Positions 50,717 through 59,771 of a DNA stretch of 64,000 bases are shown piece after piece. A model generated the notes under the pieces. That model saw nothing but the letters and a program-made list of their open reading frames with translations, did no database searches and was not told the origin of the DNA. Numbering within the stretch: position 1 is the first letter of the stretch; each line of letters opens with the position of its first letter. Location of the stretch: contig NZ_AP022568.1 of the NCBI RefSeq assembly GCF_010727605.1, forward strand, positions 5,394,001 through 5,458,000, in the 5' to 3' direction. A program made the position numbers and the translations under genes. Source of the stretch: Mycobacterium simiae. Its GTDB lineage: Bacteria; Actinomycetota; Actinomycetes; Mycobacteriales; Mycobacteriaceae.

Positions 50717-52810
50717 TTAATGGGTATTGCCCACGCCGGCCTGCAGCGCCGCGGTGGCGGGTGTGTCGTCGTGCCAATCGCGTTGGGCCAGAACACGGTG
50801 TGCAATGTGCTGCAGCGCGGTTTCGACTTGGCGGCGGTCCGGCCGACCCTCGAAGCCGGGCGATCGGGACAGCTTGTCCACTATCCAGCCCAGCAGCAAC
50901 GAGTAGACGTAATCGACCTGCTGCGTACCAGCGGGCGTCAACCACATTTGGTTGCCATCCCCCTGCACGTAACCGCCGGCGACCAGCCGGGCGAATGTGG
51001 GTTCGAGGACCTCGAACGGGATTCGCAGCGAGTCGCCGATATCGCTGAGCCGCGCCGTCCCGTACATCTGCGCGAAACGGTAAATACGCATCACGCCCCA
51101 CAGACCGGCGACGTCCAGGCGGCAATCGGGCCGCAGCGCGATGCTGCGCAACCGCACCCCGGGATCGCCGCGCAGCATGCGCGCAATCGCGTTCTCCAAC
51201 AGCCGTTCCGGCGTGTCGGTGCTGGGCATGCCAAAGCCGTCGCCGAGATCGACCGAGCTGTTGTGGATGTCGCGCAGCGGGACCTCGCGCAGGAACAAGG
51301 CGAGGATGAAGCCGAGCACGGCGACCGGCGCTGCCCAGAAGAAGACTTCATTGAGCGACTCGGAATACGCCTGCACGATCGGGGCGGCCACGTTGGCGGG
51401 CTGGTGATGCAGGGCGCCCGGCGAGCTGACCGCGTCGGGTGGGGCGCCGCTGGCGGCCAGGGCCGAAGCCATACGGCCCTTGAGGAAGTTGGCGAACAGC
51501 GAACCGAATATCGCCGCACCGAATGAACTTCCGATGGTCCGGAAGAACGTCACACCCGAGGTGGCGACGCCGAGATCTTCGAAGTTCGAGGTGTTCTGCA
51601 CGATGAGAACCAGCACCTGCATGGATAGACCGATGCCGGCGCCAAGGATGAGCAGATACAGGGACTGCACCACCGCCGAGGTGGACGGGGTCATCCGCGA
51701 CATGAGCAGAAAGGCCAGCGCCATGAGGGCGGTGCCGACCACCGGAAACACCTTGTACCGGCCAGTCCGGCCGACCAGAGTGCCGCTACCGGTCGAGGTG
51801 ATCAGCATGCCCACCACCATCGGCAACGTGCGCAGTCCCGACGTCGTGGCCGAGACGCCGTTGACATATTGCATGTAGGTCGGCAAAAACGTCATCGCGC
51901 CCAACATCGCGAACCCGACCACGAACGACAACACGCAACAGACCGTGAACACCGGACTGCCGAACAACCTGGTCGGCAGGATGGGTTGCGGCACACGGGT
52001 TTCCACCCAAACGAAGGCGATCAGCGCCGCCGCGGCCCCGGCGAACAGACCAACGATCGTCGCCGAACCCCACGGGTACAGAGTGCCGCCCCAGCTGGTC
52101 GCCAGCGTCAGGCCGGCGGCGCCCAGGCCGACCAACACGATTCCGGCGTAGTCGATGACCGGCTTGGCGTCCGACGCCAGTGCCGGGATGACCGCCGCCG
52201 CCACGAAGATCACCACCACCGAGATGGGCACGTTCACCCAGAACGCCCATCGCCAAGTCAGGTAGTCGGTGAAGTACCCCCCCAGTAGGGGGCCGACGAC
52301 TGTGGTCACGCCGAAGACGGCTCCGAGAATGCCCTGGTAGCGGCCGCGTTCGCGAAGCGGCACCACCTCACCGATCAGCGCGCTCGCCGTGACTGTGATC
52401 CCGCCGCCGCCGATGCCCTGCAGAGCCCGGGCCGCGACCAGCATGCCCATGGATTGGGCCAGTCCACATACCACCGACCCCACCACGAAGAACACGATGC
52501 CGGCCTGAAAAACGCGCTTACGGCCGAACAGGTCACCCAGTTTGCCGACCAGCGCGGTGACGATTGTGGATGCCAACAGGTAGCTGGTCACCACCCAAGA
52601 CTGATGGCCGGCGTCGCCGAGGTCGGCGACGATCGTGGGCAGCGCGGTGGCGACGATCGTCTGGTCCAGTGCCGCCAGCAGCATCCCGAGCACGATCGCA
52701 ACGAAGATGAGGTTTCGCCGTTGCGGGGTGATCAACGGGCCGCTGGCGGCGGTGGTGGCCGCCGGCTTGGCCTGCGTCGGTGCGGTGGATGATGCCCTCG
52801 CGCTGGTCAT
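50717..52810 (-). CDS. MFS drug exporter, DHA2 family with C-terminal domain (Rv1877 type)
   Basis: A 697-residue major-facilitator exporter close to Rv1877 (about 687). Fourteen membrane segments fill residues about 30-530, with motif LDQTIVATALPTIVADLG and the loop signature GKLGDLFGRKRV. A soluble C-terminal part of about 150 residues (MRIYRFAQMYGTARLSDIGD onward) looks like a winged-helix domain and is typical of this mycobacterial subfamily. It probably exports drugs or lipophiles using the proton gradient. The ATG (TSARASSTAP) has GGAAGGC upstream; a GTG or ATG further 5' is not needed. Confidence 0.87.
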   Translation of the reverse strand: MTSARASSTAPTQAKPAATTAASGPLITPQRRNLIFVAIVLGMLLAALDQTIVATALPTIVADLGDAGHQSWVVTSYLLASTIVTALVGKLGDLFGRKRVFQAGIVFFVVGSVVCGLAQSMGMLVAARALQGIGGGGITVTASALIGEVVPLRERGRYQGILGAVFGVTTVVGPLLGGYFTDYLTWRWAFWVNVPISVVVIFVAAAVIPALASDAKPVIDYAGIVLVGLGAAGLTLATSWGGTLYPWGSATIVGLFAGAAAALIAFVWVETRVPQPILPTRLFGSPVFTVCCVLSFVVGFAMLGAMTFLPTYMQYVNGVSATTSGLRTLPMVVGMLITSTGSGTLVGRTGRYKVFPVVGTALMALAFLLMSRMTPSTSAVVQSLYLLILGAGIGLSMQVLVLIVQNTSNFEDLGVATSGVTFFRTIGSSFGAAIFGSLFANFLKGRMASALAASGAPPDAVSSPGALHHQPANVAAPIVQAYSESLNEVFFWAAPVAVLGFILALFLREVPLRDIHNSSVDLGDGFGMPSTDTPERLLENAIARMLRGDPGVRLRSIALRPDCRLDVAGLWGVMRIYRFAQMYGTARLSDIGDSLRIPFEVLEPTFARLVAGGYVQGDGNQMWLTPAGTQQVDYVYSLLLGWIVDKLSRSPGFEGRPDRRQVETALQHIAHRVLAQRDWHDDTPATAALQAGVGNTH

Positions 52811-52897
52811 GCCTGCCTTCCCGTCGGCGTCCGATGCTAACGGGTGCCCACGGCTGACCCGCGGCAATCGCGTCGCGGGTCAGCCGGCGGCCAGCAC

Positions 52898-53386
52898 CTA
52901 GGCGATCGAACCCGGCGGCCGCGACACGCACTGCGCCAGGTAGAGCTGCTCACCCAACTTGTCCATCAGCTGCAGCTGGGTCTCCAGGTAGTCGACGTGG
53001 TTCTCCTCGTCGGCGATGATCTTCTCCAGCAGGAAGGCGCTGGTGCTGTCCTCTTTCGCGCGGCACATGATGACGCCCGGCTTGAGCCGGTTCAACACCT
53101 CGTACTCGATCGCCAAATCCGCCTCGAACTGCTCGCGTAGCGTTTGGCCGATGCGCAACGAGAAGAGGCGCTGGTAGTTCGGCAGACCATCGAGCAACAA
53201 GATGCGGTCGGTGATCGCCTCGGCGTGCCGCATCTCGTCGAAGGACTCGGCACGGGTGTGCCCGGCGATCTCGGTGAAGCCCCAGTTCTCCTGCATCTTC
53301 GAATGCAGGAAGTACTGGTTGATTGCGGTCAGTTCGCTGGTCAGTTGCTCGTTGAGCAGACGCAGCACATCGGGATCCCCTTGCAT
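52898..53386 (-). CDS. bfrA: Bacterioferritin
   Basis: Heme-containing iron-storage ferritin, 162 residues (BfrA, Rv1876). The ferroxidase residues fall at the canonical places: Glu18, Tyr25, Glu51, His54, Glu94, Glu127 and His130, and the heme ligand is Met52 (DEMRHAE). Twenty-four subunits would form a cage that oxidises and stores iron. The ATG before QGDPDVLRLL is used. Two IdeR-type boxes lie about 150-190 bases upstream, and bfd is divergent, so storage and release are controlled by iron together. Confidence 0.95.
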   Translation of the reverse strand: MQGDPDVLRLLNEQLTSELTAINQYFLHSKMQENWGFTEIAGHTRAESFDEMRHAEAITDRILLLDGLPNYQRLFSLRIGQTLREQFEADLAIEYEVLNRLKPGVIMCRAKEDSTSAFLLEKIIADEENHVDYLETQLQLMDKLGEQLYLAQCVSRPPGSIA

Positions 53387-53533
53387 GATCACTCCTCCGG
53401 TGTCAAAGCTGTCAGGACTGCGACACCGGGCTGGGCTGCAGCGCGCGGTGTCGCCGTAGCAGCACTTTGCCACCTAAATTTCGAATGTTCCAGCAAGGTA
53501 TGGCTGCGCTCACTAGGCAAAATGCCGCCTTAG

Positions 53534-53552
53534 TTAGGTTCGTCTAACCTAC
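53534..53552. promoter_or_regulatory. IdeR iron box 1
   Basis: TTAGGTTCGTCTAACCTAC matches the IdeR consensus TTAGGTTAGGCTAACCTAA at 16 of 19 positions, counted by eye. In M. tuberculosis iron-loaded IdeR activates bfrA through tandem boxes. Confidence 0.82.
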
Positions 53553-53571
53553 TTAGGGTAGACTGACTTAA
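53553..53571. promoter_or_regulatory. IdeR iron box 2
   Basis: TTAGGGTAGACTGACTTAA follows box 1 directly and matches the consensus at 15 of 19 positions. It contains TAGACT, a possible -10 for bfd, so IdeR here may block bfd while it activates bfrA. Confidence 0.7.
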
Positions 53572-53616
53572 CATGGGGCATGTTCCGGCGACCGCTCGTC
53601 TTTGTGAGGCACGCTG

Positions 53617-53814
53617 ATGTACGTATGCCTGTGCGTCGGGGTCACCAACCACACCGTGGCGGAGTGCGTGGCCCGTGGTGCTTCCACCTCTAAGGAGGTG
53701 GCCGAGGCGTGCGGCGCGGGTGGCGACTGTGGGCGGTGCCGACGCACGCTGCGCGCGATCATCGCCGCGTCGAAGGACAGCGAACCCGAGCTCGAGACGG
53801 CAGCGTCGCGCTGA
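53617..53814 (+). CDS. bfd: Bacterioferritin-associated ferredoxin
   Basis: A 65-residue [2Fe-2S] ferredoxin of the Bfd type (Rv1876A). The four cluster cysteines are in YVCLCVGV and DCGRCRRTL. It donates electrons to BfrA to release stored iron as Fe(II). It is divergent from bfrA, sharing the tandem IdeR boxes, and converges with the enoyl-CoA hydratase gene 6 bases away. The start is the ATG before YVCLCVG. Confidence 0.92.
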   Translation: MYVCLCVGVTNHTVAECVARGASTSKEVAEACGAGGDCGRCRRTLRAIIAASKDSEPELETAASR

Positions 53815-53820
53815 CGCGAA

Positions 53821-54582
53821 TCAGTTCTGCTTGCGGTCGGCGAACGAGGCGAGGGCCGTGGCGTTGTCCTGAGTGCCCATCAACTTGGCGAAGTGAGCGT
53901 TTTCCCGCGCCGTCGCCGCCGCGATCTCCGGCCGAATCGGTTCGGCCATCGTGTGCTTGACCGCCATCAAACTTGAAATAGGCCGGGAGGCAAGGACTTC
54001 CGCGTGCCGCCGGGTCTCGGCGAGGAGGTCCTCCGGAGCGCAGACGCGCCAGGCCAGACCCATCCGCAAGGCTTCCTGGGCGTCGATCCATTCCGAGGAC
54101 ATCAACAGCCAGGCGGCATTTTGCCGCCCGATCAGCTGAGGCAACAGGTACGACGACGCGGCCTCGGGCGCCACGCCGAGGCTGGTGAACGGGCATTTCA
54201 ACCGCGCCGTCGCGGACATGAACGCCAGGTCGGCGTATCCGAGGATCGTGGCACCGATGCCCACTCCGACACCGTTGACCGCGCAAATCAGCGGTTTGGG
54301 GAACGCGCTGAGCGCGTCGATCAGGCCGGGGAAGCCGTGTTTGCCCGGGGTGAAGCCGGGATCGGTGATGCGTGCCTGCATCTCGGCGAGATCCGTGCCA
54401 GCGCTGAAGCCGCGCCCCGCGCCGGTCAATACGACGACCGCGACATGCGGATCCTCGGCCGCGGTCAACAGCGCTTCGGCGGTGGCGTCATAGAGCGCTT
54501 CGTTGAAGGCGTTGAGCGCTTCAGGGCGGTTCAGCGTCAGGGTGCGTACTCGATTGGCGTCTTCGATCAGCAACAGCGTCAC
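53821..54582 (-). CDS. Enoyl-CoA hydratase/isomerase-family protein
   Basis: A 253-residue crotonase-fold enzyme. The oxyanion hole is built by GRGFSAGTDLAEM and by NGVGVGIGATI, and one of the catalytic acids is in LGVAPEAASSYLLP (the second Glu position of true hydratases); the first acid position is Asp-rich (GTDLAEM). It may be a hydratase or a delta3,delta2-isomerase. The GTG start is used. Relative to M. tuberculosis it is inserted between bfd and Rv1875. Confidence 0.85.
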   Translation of the reverse strand: MTLLLIEDANRVRTLTLNRPEALNAFNEALYDATAEALLTAAEDPHVAVVVLTGAGRGFSAGTDLAEMQARITDPGFTPGKHGFPGLIDALSAFPKPLICAVNGVGVGIGATILGYADLAFMSATARLKCPFTSLGVAPEAASSYLLPQLIGRQNAAWLLMSSEWIDAQEALRMGLAWRVCAPEDLLAETRRHAEVLASRPISSLMAVKHTMAEPIRPEIAAATARENAHFAKLMGTQDNATALASFADRKQN

Positions 54583-54620
54583 CGCTGCAGCCTAACCTCG
54601 CGCCTTTGCCCGGCCGGCGC

Positions 54621-55073
54621 TCACCCGTTGCTGTAGACGCGGGTCGGTGCGATCAGCACCACGGCGCGTCGTTCCAGGGCCATCACCCTGTCGTACTCGT
54701 CCCAATCGTCGTGGGTGCCGCCGGCGGCGGTGAAGACCTCGCGCAGCAGCAGCCGCAACCGGTCTGCCTGTATGTCTGGATCCAGCCAGGACTGCGGGTC
54801 GTCGGGGCCGACGAGTTCGGCGGTGCCCTCCACGGTCGCCCACCGCCAGCCGTCGCGGAACGTGACCGCCAGTTGGGGTCGGACCCGTAGGTTGGCGAGT
54901 TTGACTTTGCCGTAGGTGGTGAAGCCGAGAACTGGCGCACCGGTTTCCGGGTGTGGGAGCAGGCCGACGTTCACCAGCGATGCCTGCACGGTGCCGTCGG
55001 CGCGAACGGTCGAGATCACCGCCAGTCCGCTGTCTGCGGCCGATAGCGCCACGGCGTCTTGGAGTGTGGTCAT
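54621..55073 (-). CDS. Pyridoxamine-5-phosphate-oxidase-like (F420/FMN) protein, Rv1875 type
   Basis: A 150-residue split-barrel flavin/deazaflavin-binding protein, near the 147 of Rv1875. The family shape is a beta barrel with TTLQDAVALSAADSGLAVIS, GFTTYGKVKLANLRVRPQ and the ending ERRAVVLIAPTRVYSNG. F420-dependent reductases of the FDOR-B group have this ending. The substrate is unknown. It lies 9 bases downstream of the Rv1874-like gene, in one operon. Confidence 0.85.
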   Translation of the reverse strand: MTTLQDAVALSAADSGLAVISTVRADGTVQASLVNVGLLPHPETGAPVLGFTTYGKVKLANLRVRPQLAVTFRDGWRWATVEGTAELVGPDDPQSWLDPDIQADRLRLLLREVFTAAGGTHDDWDEYDRVMALERRAVVLIAPTRVYSNG

Positions 55074-55082
55074 CTGTGGTCC

Positions 55083-55784
55083 TCAGGTCGGGTAGGCGGT
55101 CTTGAACACGTAGCGACTGGTCGGCACCGTGTCGATGTTCTGGTTGGCGCCGAATGCGGTTGTGCTGGCGACCATCCGGTCCAGCCGGTACTGCAGGTCG
55201 TCATTGTCGGCGGCCCCGAAAAACGCCTTCAGGTCGGTGATCGCCTCCGCGGGGAACAACTCCTCGACTATTCCGGTGATTCCCGGTGCGTCGGGGGTAA
55301 GCGTTCGGACCACCCAGTTCTGGGTGTAGCCGAACGTCGATTGGGTCTCGATGGCCACCGGCGTGTGGTTGTGTTGCCACCGGTCGAGCCAGGTCGCCTG
55401 GTCCAATTCCGGCGGTCGACGTAGCAGCGCGATATTCGCTAAACCCGGTGTGCGAGCGCCTGAGTCGGTGGCGGGTGCGGCCAGGGGAACGGATTCGGTT
55501 ACCAGATAGGCGGCGAGTAGGTCGCATTCGGCGTCGAGCAGCGCCAGGGCCGCCGTCAGCTGTTTGCCGTAGCACTGCTGTGTCCACATGCTCACGACCG
55601 CGCCGACGGGTGGGTCCAACGTCGTCAACGTCATCAGCGAATGCCGCACCGCGCCGTCGCGGACGTTGACGGCCAACCCGGGCAGGCCCAGGTCCAACAG
55701 CGCGTCGGCGACCGGACCCCGTTGCCGGGCACACCATTCGTCGTCCGAGTCGGCCCGCATGAGCACCGCGATCACCTTTTCCAT
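55083..55784 (-). CDS. Conserved hypothetical, EthD-like domains (Rv1874 type)
   Basis: A 233-residue protein at the Rv1874 place (about 228). Two halves each look like dimeric alpha/beta barrels of the EthD type: KVIAVLMRADSDDEWC and, in the second half, LANIALLRRPPELDQATWLD with the WQHNHTPVAIE segment, a hallmark of EthD-like domains. No catalytic residues are assured. It is the first gene of the two-gene unit with the flavin-binding protein. Function unknown. Confidence 0.75.
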   Translation of the reverse strand: MEKVIAVLMRADSDDEWCARQRGPVADALLDLGLPGLAVNVRDGAVRHSLMTLTTLDPPVGAVVSMWTQQCYGKQLTAALALLDAECDLLAAYLVTESVPLAAPATDSGARTPGLANIALLRRPPELDQATWLDRWQHNHTPVAIETQSTFGYTQNWVVRTLTPDAPGITGIVEELFPAEAITDLKAFFGAADNDDLQYRLDRMVASTTAFGANQNIDTVPTSRYVFKTAYPT

Positions 55785-55823
55785 GGGTGCGAACCTACAG
55801 TCGGGGGCCGCCCGCGAGTGGTG

Positions 55824-56759
55824 CTATCCGACCAGCCGCACCTGATGTTCGCTGCCGATCGCCGCACCGATGATGTTGGCCAGTCTCCGGTAGGACTCGT
55901 CACGGCCACTCGAGGAACGGAACACCAGCCCGATCCGTCGTCCCGGGCGCGGCGGCGCGAACTGCGCGAGGCCAAGTTGGCTCCGCGTCGCTTCGACTGG
56001 TGCCGCGCTCTGTGGGATCAAGGTGACGCCCAGCCCCCCGGTCACGCACTGCACCGCCGTGGCCAGTGAGGCGGCCCGGGTGTCGGCGAGCTCGGCCCGC
56101 ACCCCCGCCTTGTGGCAGACATCCAGGGCCTGATCGCGCAGACAGTGCCCCTCGTCGAGGAGCAGCAGGGGCAGGTCCGCCAACGCCGAGGCCGGCACCC
56201 GGCGTTTGCCCGACATCGGATGGCCGGGCGGCACCGCGAGCAGAAAGTCCTCGTCGTAGATGGGCACCTCGGTGATTCCGGCGACGGCGGCGGGCAAGGC
56301 GATCAGCGCCGCGTCCACCGCTCCACCGCGCAACGCCGCCAGCAGTCGCTCGGTCTGGTCTTCGATCACGCGCACGGTCAGCGCGGGCAATCGCTGCGAC
56401 AGTCCGGCCAACACCGTGGGCAGGACGTAGGGCGCGACGGTCGGGATGATGCCCAGGCGCAGGGTGCCCTGCAGCGGATCCGAGGTGCCCGCCGCGGCGG
56501 CGGTGAACGCCTCGGCCGCCGCCACGACGGTCTGAGCCAGCGGCAAAAGCTGGGCACCCTCCGGCGTCAAGCGGACACGCCGGGTGGACCGCTCGACGAG
56601 ATGGGTACCCAGCCCCACCTCCAAGGCTGCCAATGCCTGCGAGAGCGTTGATTGGCTGACACCGAGAGCCGTTGCGGCACTTCCGAAATGATGCTTCTCG
56701 GCCACGGCCGCGAACGCGCGCAGGCCGGCCAGGGTGGGTTGAAAACTCTTATCGGTCAT
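55824..56759 (-). CDS. oxyR: Peroxide sensor OxyR, intact
   Basis: A LysR-type peroxide sensor of 311 residues with an unbroken frame. The HTH reads [20 protein letters not shown]. The redox cysteines are Cys206 and Cys215 ([14 protein letters not shown]), spaced nine residues apart as in E. coli OxyR. Divergence from ahpC places it as regulator of the peroxide genes. In the M. tuberculosis complex oxyR is a well-known multiply mutated pseudogene; here all domains are present. Start: ATG before [13 protein letters not shown]. Confidence 0.92.
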   Translation of the reverse strand: MTDKSFQPTLAGLRAFAAVAEKHHFGSAATALGVSQSTLSQALAALEVGLGTHLVERSTRRVRLTPEGAQLLPLAQTVVAAAEAFTAAAAGTSDPLQGTLRLGIIPTVAPYVLPTVLAGLSQRLPALTVRVIEDQTERLLAALRGGAVDAALIALPAAVAGITEVPIYDEDFLLAVPPGHPMSGKRRVPASALADLPLLLLDEGHCLRDQALDVCHKAGVRAELADTRAASLATAVQCVTGGLGVTLIPQSAAPVEATRSQLGLAQFAPPRPGRRIGLVFRSSSGRDESYRRLANIIGAAIGSEHQVRLVG

Positions 56760-56774
56760 GCCTATAAGTCTAGT

Positions 56775-56786
56775 GCGATATATCAC
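56775..56786. promoter_or_regulatory. Candidate OxyR site in oxyR-ahpC spacer
   Basis: GCGATATATCAC (within 56775-56787) is an almost perfect palindrome around GATATATC and lies 16 bases upstream of the oxyR start, on the face toward ahpC. LysR proteins bind such T/A dyads. No footprint knowledge is used, so it is only a candidate. Confidence 0.4.
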
Positions 56787-56862
56787 CTTTACTTCAAGCC
56801 TTGCGCCGGGCACCATGGTCGATGGACACATAATCTTGACTAAATCCAGATAAGGAGCGGAC

Positions 56863-57450
56863 ATGTCATTGCTCACGATCGGCGACCAGTTCCCCGCCTA
56901 CGAGCTCACGGGGCTGATCGGCGGCGACCTGTCGAAGGTCAACGCGCAGCAGCCGGAAGACTACTTCAAGACCTTTTCCAGCGACGACTACGAGGGCAAG
57001 TGGCGGATCGTGTTCTTCTGGCCGAAGGACTTCACCTTCGTATGCCCGACCGAGATCGCCGCGTTCGGCAAGCTGAACGACGAGTTCGAGGATCGCGACG
57101 CCAAGGTGCTCGGCGTCTCGGTCGACAGCGAATTCGTGCACTTCCAGTGGCGTGCTCAGCACGAGGACCTGAAGAAGCTGCCCTTCCCGATGCTGTCGGA
57201 CATCAAGCGCGAACTCGCCCTGGCGACCGGCGTGCTCAACGACAGCGGCGTCGCGGACCGGGTGACCTTCATCGTCGACCCCAACAACGAGATCCAATTC
57301 GTCTCGGCCACCGCGGGTTCGGTCGGGCGTAACGTCGACGAGGTGCTGCGGGTGCTGGATGCTCTGCAATCCGACGAGCTGTGCGCCTGCAACTGGCGCA
57401 AGGGCGACCCGACCTTGAACGCCGGCGAGTTGCTCAAGGCGTCGGCTTAG
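56863..57450 (+). CDS. ahpC: Alkyl hydroperoxide reductase AhpC
   Basis: A 195-residue 2-Cys peroxiredoxin that reduces hydrogen peroxide, organic peroxides and peroxynitrite. The peroxidatic cysteine is Cys61 (DFTFVCPTE) and the resolving pair is Cys174 and Cys176 (ELCACNW), the three-cysteine arrangement of mycobacterial AhpC. AAGGAG stands 7 bases before the ATG. It is divergent from intact oxyR and followed by ahpD after 12 bases. Confidence 0.95.
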   Translation: MSLLTIGDQFPAYELTGLIGGDLSKVNAQQPEDYFKTFSSDDYEGKWRIVFFWPKDFTFVCPTEIAAFGKLNDEFEDRDAKVLGVSVDSEFVHFQWRAQHEDLKKLPFPMLSDIKRELALATGVLNDSGVADRVTFIVDPNNEIQFVSATAGSVGRNVDEVLRVLDALQSDELCACNWRKGDPTLNAGELLKASA

Positions 57451-57462
57451 ATCGGAGGCGAC

Positions 57463-57999
57463 ATGACCATCGAAAACCTCAAGGAAGCGCTGCCCGAGTA
57501 CGCCAAGGACCTCAAACTGAACCTCGGCTCGATCACGCGGACCACAGTGCTCGACAACGAGCAACTGTGGGGCACGCTGCTGGCCAGTGCCGCGGCAACG
57601 CGAAACACCCAGGTGCTCACCGAGATTGGCTCCGAAGCGGCCGACAACCTGTCCGCCGAGGCGTACCAGGCGGCTCTGGGTGCCGCATCGATCATGGGCA
57701 TGAACAATGTGTTCTACCGTGGCCGCGGATTCTTGGACGGCAAGTACGACGACTTGCGTGCCGGGTTGCGGATGAACATCATCGGCAACCCGGGCGTGGA
57801 CAAGGCGAACTTCGAGCTGTGGTCGTTCGCGGTGTCGTCCATCAATGGGTGCTCACACTGCGTCGCCGCACACGAGCACACCCTTCGCGAGGCCGGTGTG
57901 GATCGTGAGGTGATTCTGGAGGCACTCAAGGCCGCAGCGATCGTTTCCGGTGTGGCACAGGCGATCACCACCGCCGAGACGCTGGCCGGCGTCGGCTGA
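57463..57999 (+). CDS. ahpD: AhpD, alkylhydroperoxidase/AhpC reductant
   Basis: A 178-residue AhpD. It passes electrons from lipoylated SucB to AhpC and has weak peroxidase activity. The known active-site residues are all present: Glu118, Cys130, Cys133 (GCSHC) and His137. GGAGG lies 5 bases before the ATG. It is co-transcribed with ahpC, and the amylase gene follows after 9 bases. Confidence 0.95.
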   Translation: MTIENLKEALPEYAKDLKLNLGSITRTTVLDNEQLWGTLLASAAATRNTQVLTEIGSEAADNLSAEAYQAALGAASIMGMNNVFYRGRGFLDGKYDDLRAGLRMNIIGNPGVDKANFELWSFAVSSINGCSHCVAAHEHTLREAGVDREVILEALKAAAIVSGVAQAITTAETLAGVG

Positions 58000-58008
58000 T
58001 CGTCGCCC

Positions 58009-59322
58009 GTGACCGCATCTTGGGTTTCACACGCGATCTGGTGGCAGGTCTATCCCTTGGGATTCGTGGGAGCGTTTCCCACCCCCAAGGGATCGGCCCC
58101 ACCGGGCGCGGACGAGCACCGGCTGCGGCGAATCGCGCAGTGGCTGGACCACGCCGTCGAGCTAGGGGCGTCCGGGATCGCGCTGGGGCCCATCTTCGCC
58201 TCGCGCACACACGGTTACGACACCACCGATCATTACCGGATCGACGCGCGACTTGGCGACGATGGCGACTTCGACCACCTCGTCGATGAGGCACACCGCC
58301 GCGGATTGCGGGTGCTGTTGGACGGGGTGTTCAACCACGTCGGGGTGGACTTTGCCCGGCACCGGGACGCCTCCCACGACGACGTGGCGGCGGGCTGGTT
58401 CCGGGGACGTCCCGGCCGATTCCACACCTTCGAGGGGCACGCCGACCTCATCACCCTCAATCACGCCAACCCTGAGGTTGTCGACTACGTCGTCGACGTG
58501 CTGGCGCATTGGCTACAACGCGGCGCGGACGGTTGGCGATTGGATGCGGCATATGCCGTGCCGCAAGAATTCTGGGCGAGCGCACTACCCAGGGTGCGTG
58601 AGCGTCATCCGGACGCCTGGTTCGTCGGCGAACTGATCCACGGTGACTACGCGGCGATCGTCGAGGCGGCCACGTTCGACTCGGCGACCCAGTACGAGCT
58701 GTGGAAGGCGATCTGGAGCAGTCTCAACGACGGCAATTTCTTCGAGCTGGACTGGGCGTTACAGCGACACAACGCATTTTTGGCCAGCTTCGCGCCGCTG
58801 ACGTTCGTCGGCAACCACGACGTCACCCGCATCGCCAGTCAGCTGAGAAACCCCGGCCACCTGGCGCACGCGCTGGTGTTGCTGTTGACGATCGGCGGGG
58901 TGCCCAGCGTGTACGCCGGCGACGAGTTCGGCTTCACCGGGATCAAAGAGGAGCGGTACGGCGGCGACGACGCGGTGCGCCCCGAGTTCACCTCTCCCCC
59001 AATTCCATTGGATGGCGTCGGGGCCGAGACTTGGCGGCTGCACCAGTTCCTGGTCGGACTGCGCCGCCGCTACCCGTGGCTGCACTCGGCCACCACCACC
59101 GCGTTGCGGCTGACCAATGAACACTACGTCTACCAGACCCGCGCCCGCGACCAGGCGCTACTAGTCGCGCTCAACATCGCGGACGGGCCGCTGCGGTTGG
59201 TCCTGCCGGAGCTGGGCCCGCGGCGTGCCGAGGTCGTTGGCGGATCCGGCGCCCCGCCCCCCGACGTCGTCGATGAACTGACCGTCGAGGCGCACGGCTG
59301 GCGCATCCTGCGGCCCGCCTAA
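58009..59322 (+). CDS. GH13 alpha-amylase-family enzyme
   Basis: A 437-residue glycoside hydrolase family 13 protein. The four conserved regions are DGVFNHVG, GWRLDAAYA (nucleophile Asp), FVGELIHG (acid/base Glu) and FVGNHDVTR (transition-state Asp). It may hydrolyse or transfer alpha-glucans or trehalose-type sugars in the cytosol; there is no signal peptide. GTG start, 9 bases after ahpD, so it belongs to the peroxide operon by position. It overlaps the convergent Rv1873-like gene by 4 bases. The M. avium group has, as I recall, the same arrangement. Confidence 0.87.
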   Translation: MTASWVSHAIWWQVYPLGFVGAFPTPKGSAPPGADEHRLRRIAQWLDHAVELGASGIALGPIFASRTHGYDTTDHYRIDARLGDDGDFDHLVDEAHRRGLRVLLDGVFNHVGVDFARHRDASHDDVAAGWFRGRPGRFHTFEGHADLITLNHANPEVVDYVVDVLAHWLQRGADGWRLDAAYAVPQEFWASALPRVRERHPDAWFVGELIHGDYAAIVEAATFDSATQYELWKAIWSSLNDGNFFELDWALQRHNAFLASFAPLTFVGNHDVTRIASQLRNPGHLAHALVLLLTIGGVPSVYAGDEFGFTGIKEERYGGDDAVRPEFTSPPIPLDGVGAETWRLHQFLVGLRRRYPWLHSATTTALRLTNEHYVYQTRARDQALLVALNIADGPLRLVLPELGPRRAEVVGGSGAPPPDVVDELTVEAHGWRILRPA

Positions 59323-59753
59323 TCCTTCAGCCGCGCCAACGTCAGTGGGTCCCGCTCGCCCCGGTAAAACGTGTCAAGCACGGTGGTGAAGTCCTGATGA
59401 TCATTGCTGGCGACCGCGAACAACGTCATCGACGAGCGCAGCTTGAGGTCGTCGGGAGACCCGAAGATCTCGGTTGCCGAGCGGCCCCGCGCTTGGCTGA
59501 CCAGCCGAGCGCAGTCGTGTAGTCGCGGGCCCAGCAACTCGTGTGCCAAGTAGGCGCGCGCCTCGGCCAGGCACGTGATGCCGTACTGGAGCGCGGTCGG
59601 GCTGCTGCCCAAGCCGCGCAGCTGGGGGAAAACAAACCACATCCAGTGGCCGCGTTTGCGTCCGGCCCGCAGCTCCTCGACCACACCTCGGTACACCGGA
59701 GCCTGGGCGACAACAAACCGTGTCAAGCGGAACGGGTCGGTTGACGCATCCAT
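59319..59753 (-). CDS. DUF1810 protein, Rv1873 type
   Basis: A 144-residue protein of the DUF1810 family, near the 145 of Rv1873. The signature is [20 protein letters not shown] and then [17 protein letters not shown], with [14 protein letters not shown] near the end. The ATG at [10 protein letters not shown] gives the family length. Longer in-frame versions read antisense into lldD2 and are rejected. Function is unproven. Confidence 0.85.
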   Translation of the reverse strand: MDASTDPFRLTRFVVAQAPVYRGVVEELRAGRKRGHWMWFVFPQLRGLGSSPTALQYGITCLAEARAYLAHELLGPRLHDCARLVSQARGRSATEIFGSPDDLKLRSSMTLFAVASNDHQDFTTVLDTFYRGERDPLTLARLKD

Positions 59754-59771
59754 CTGACTACGGTGGCATAC

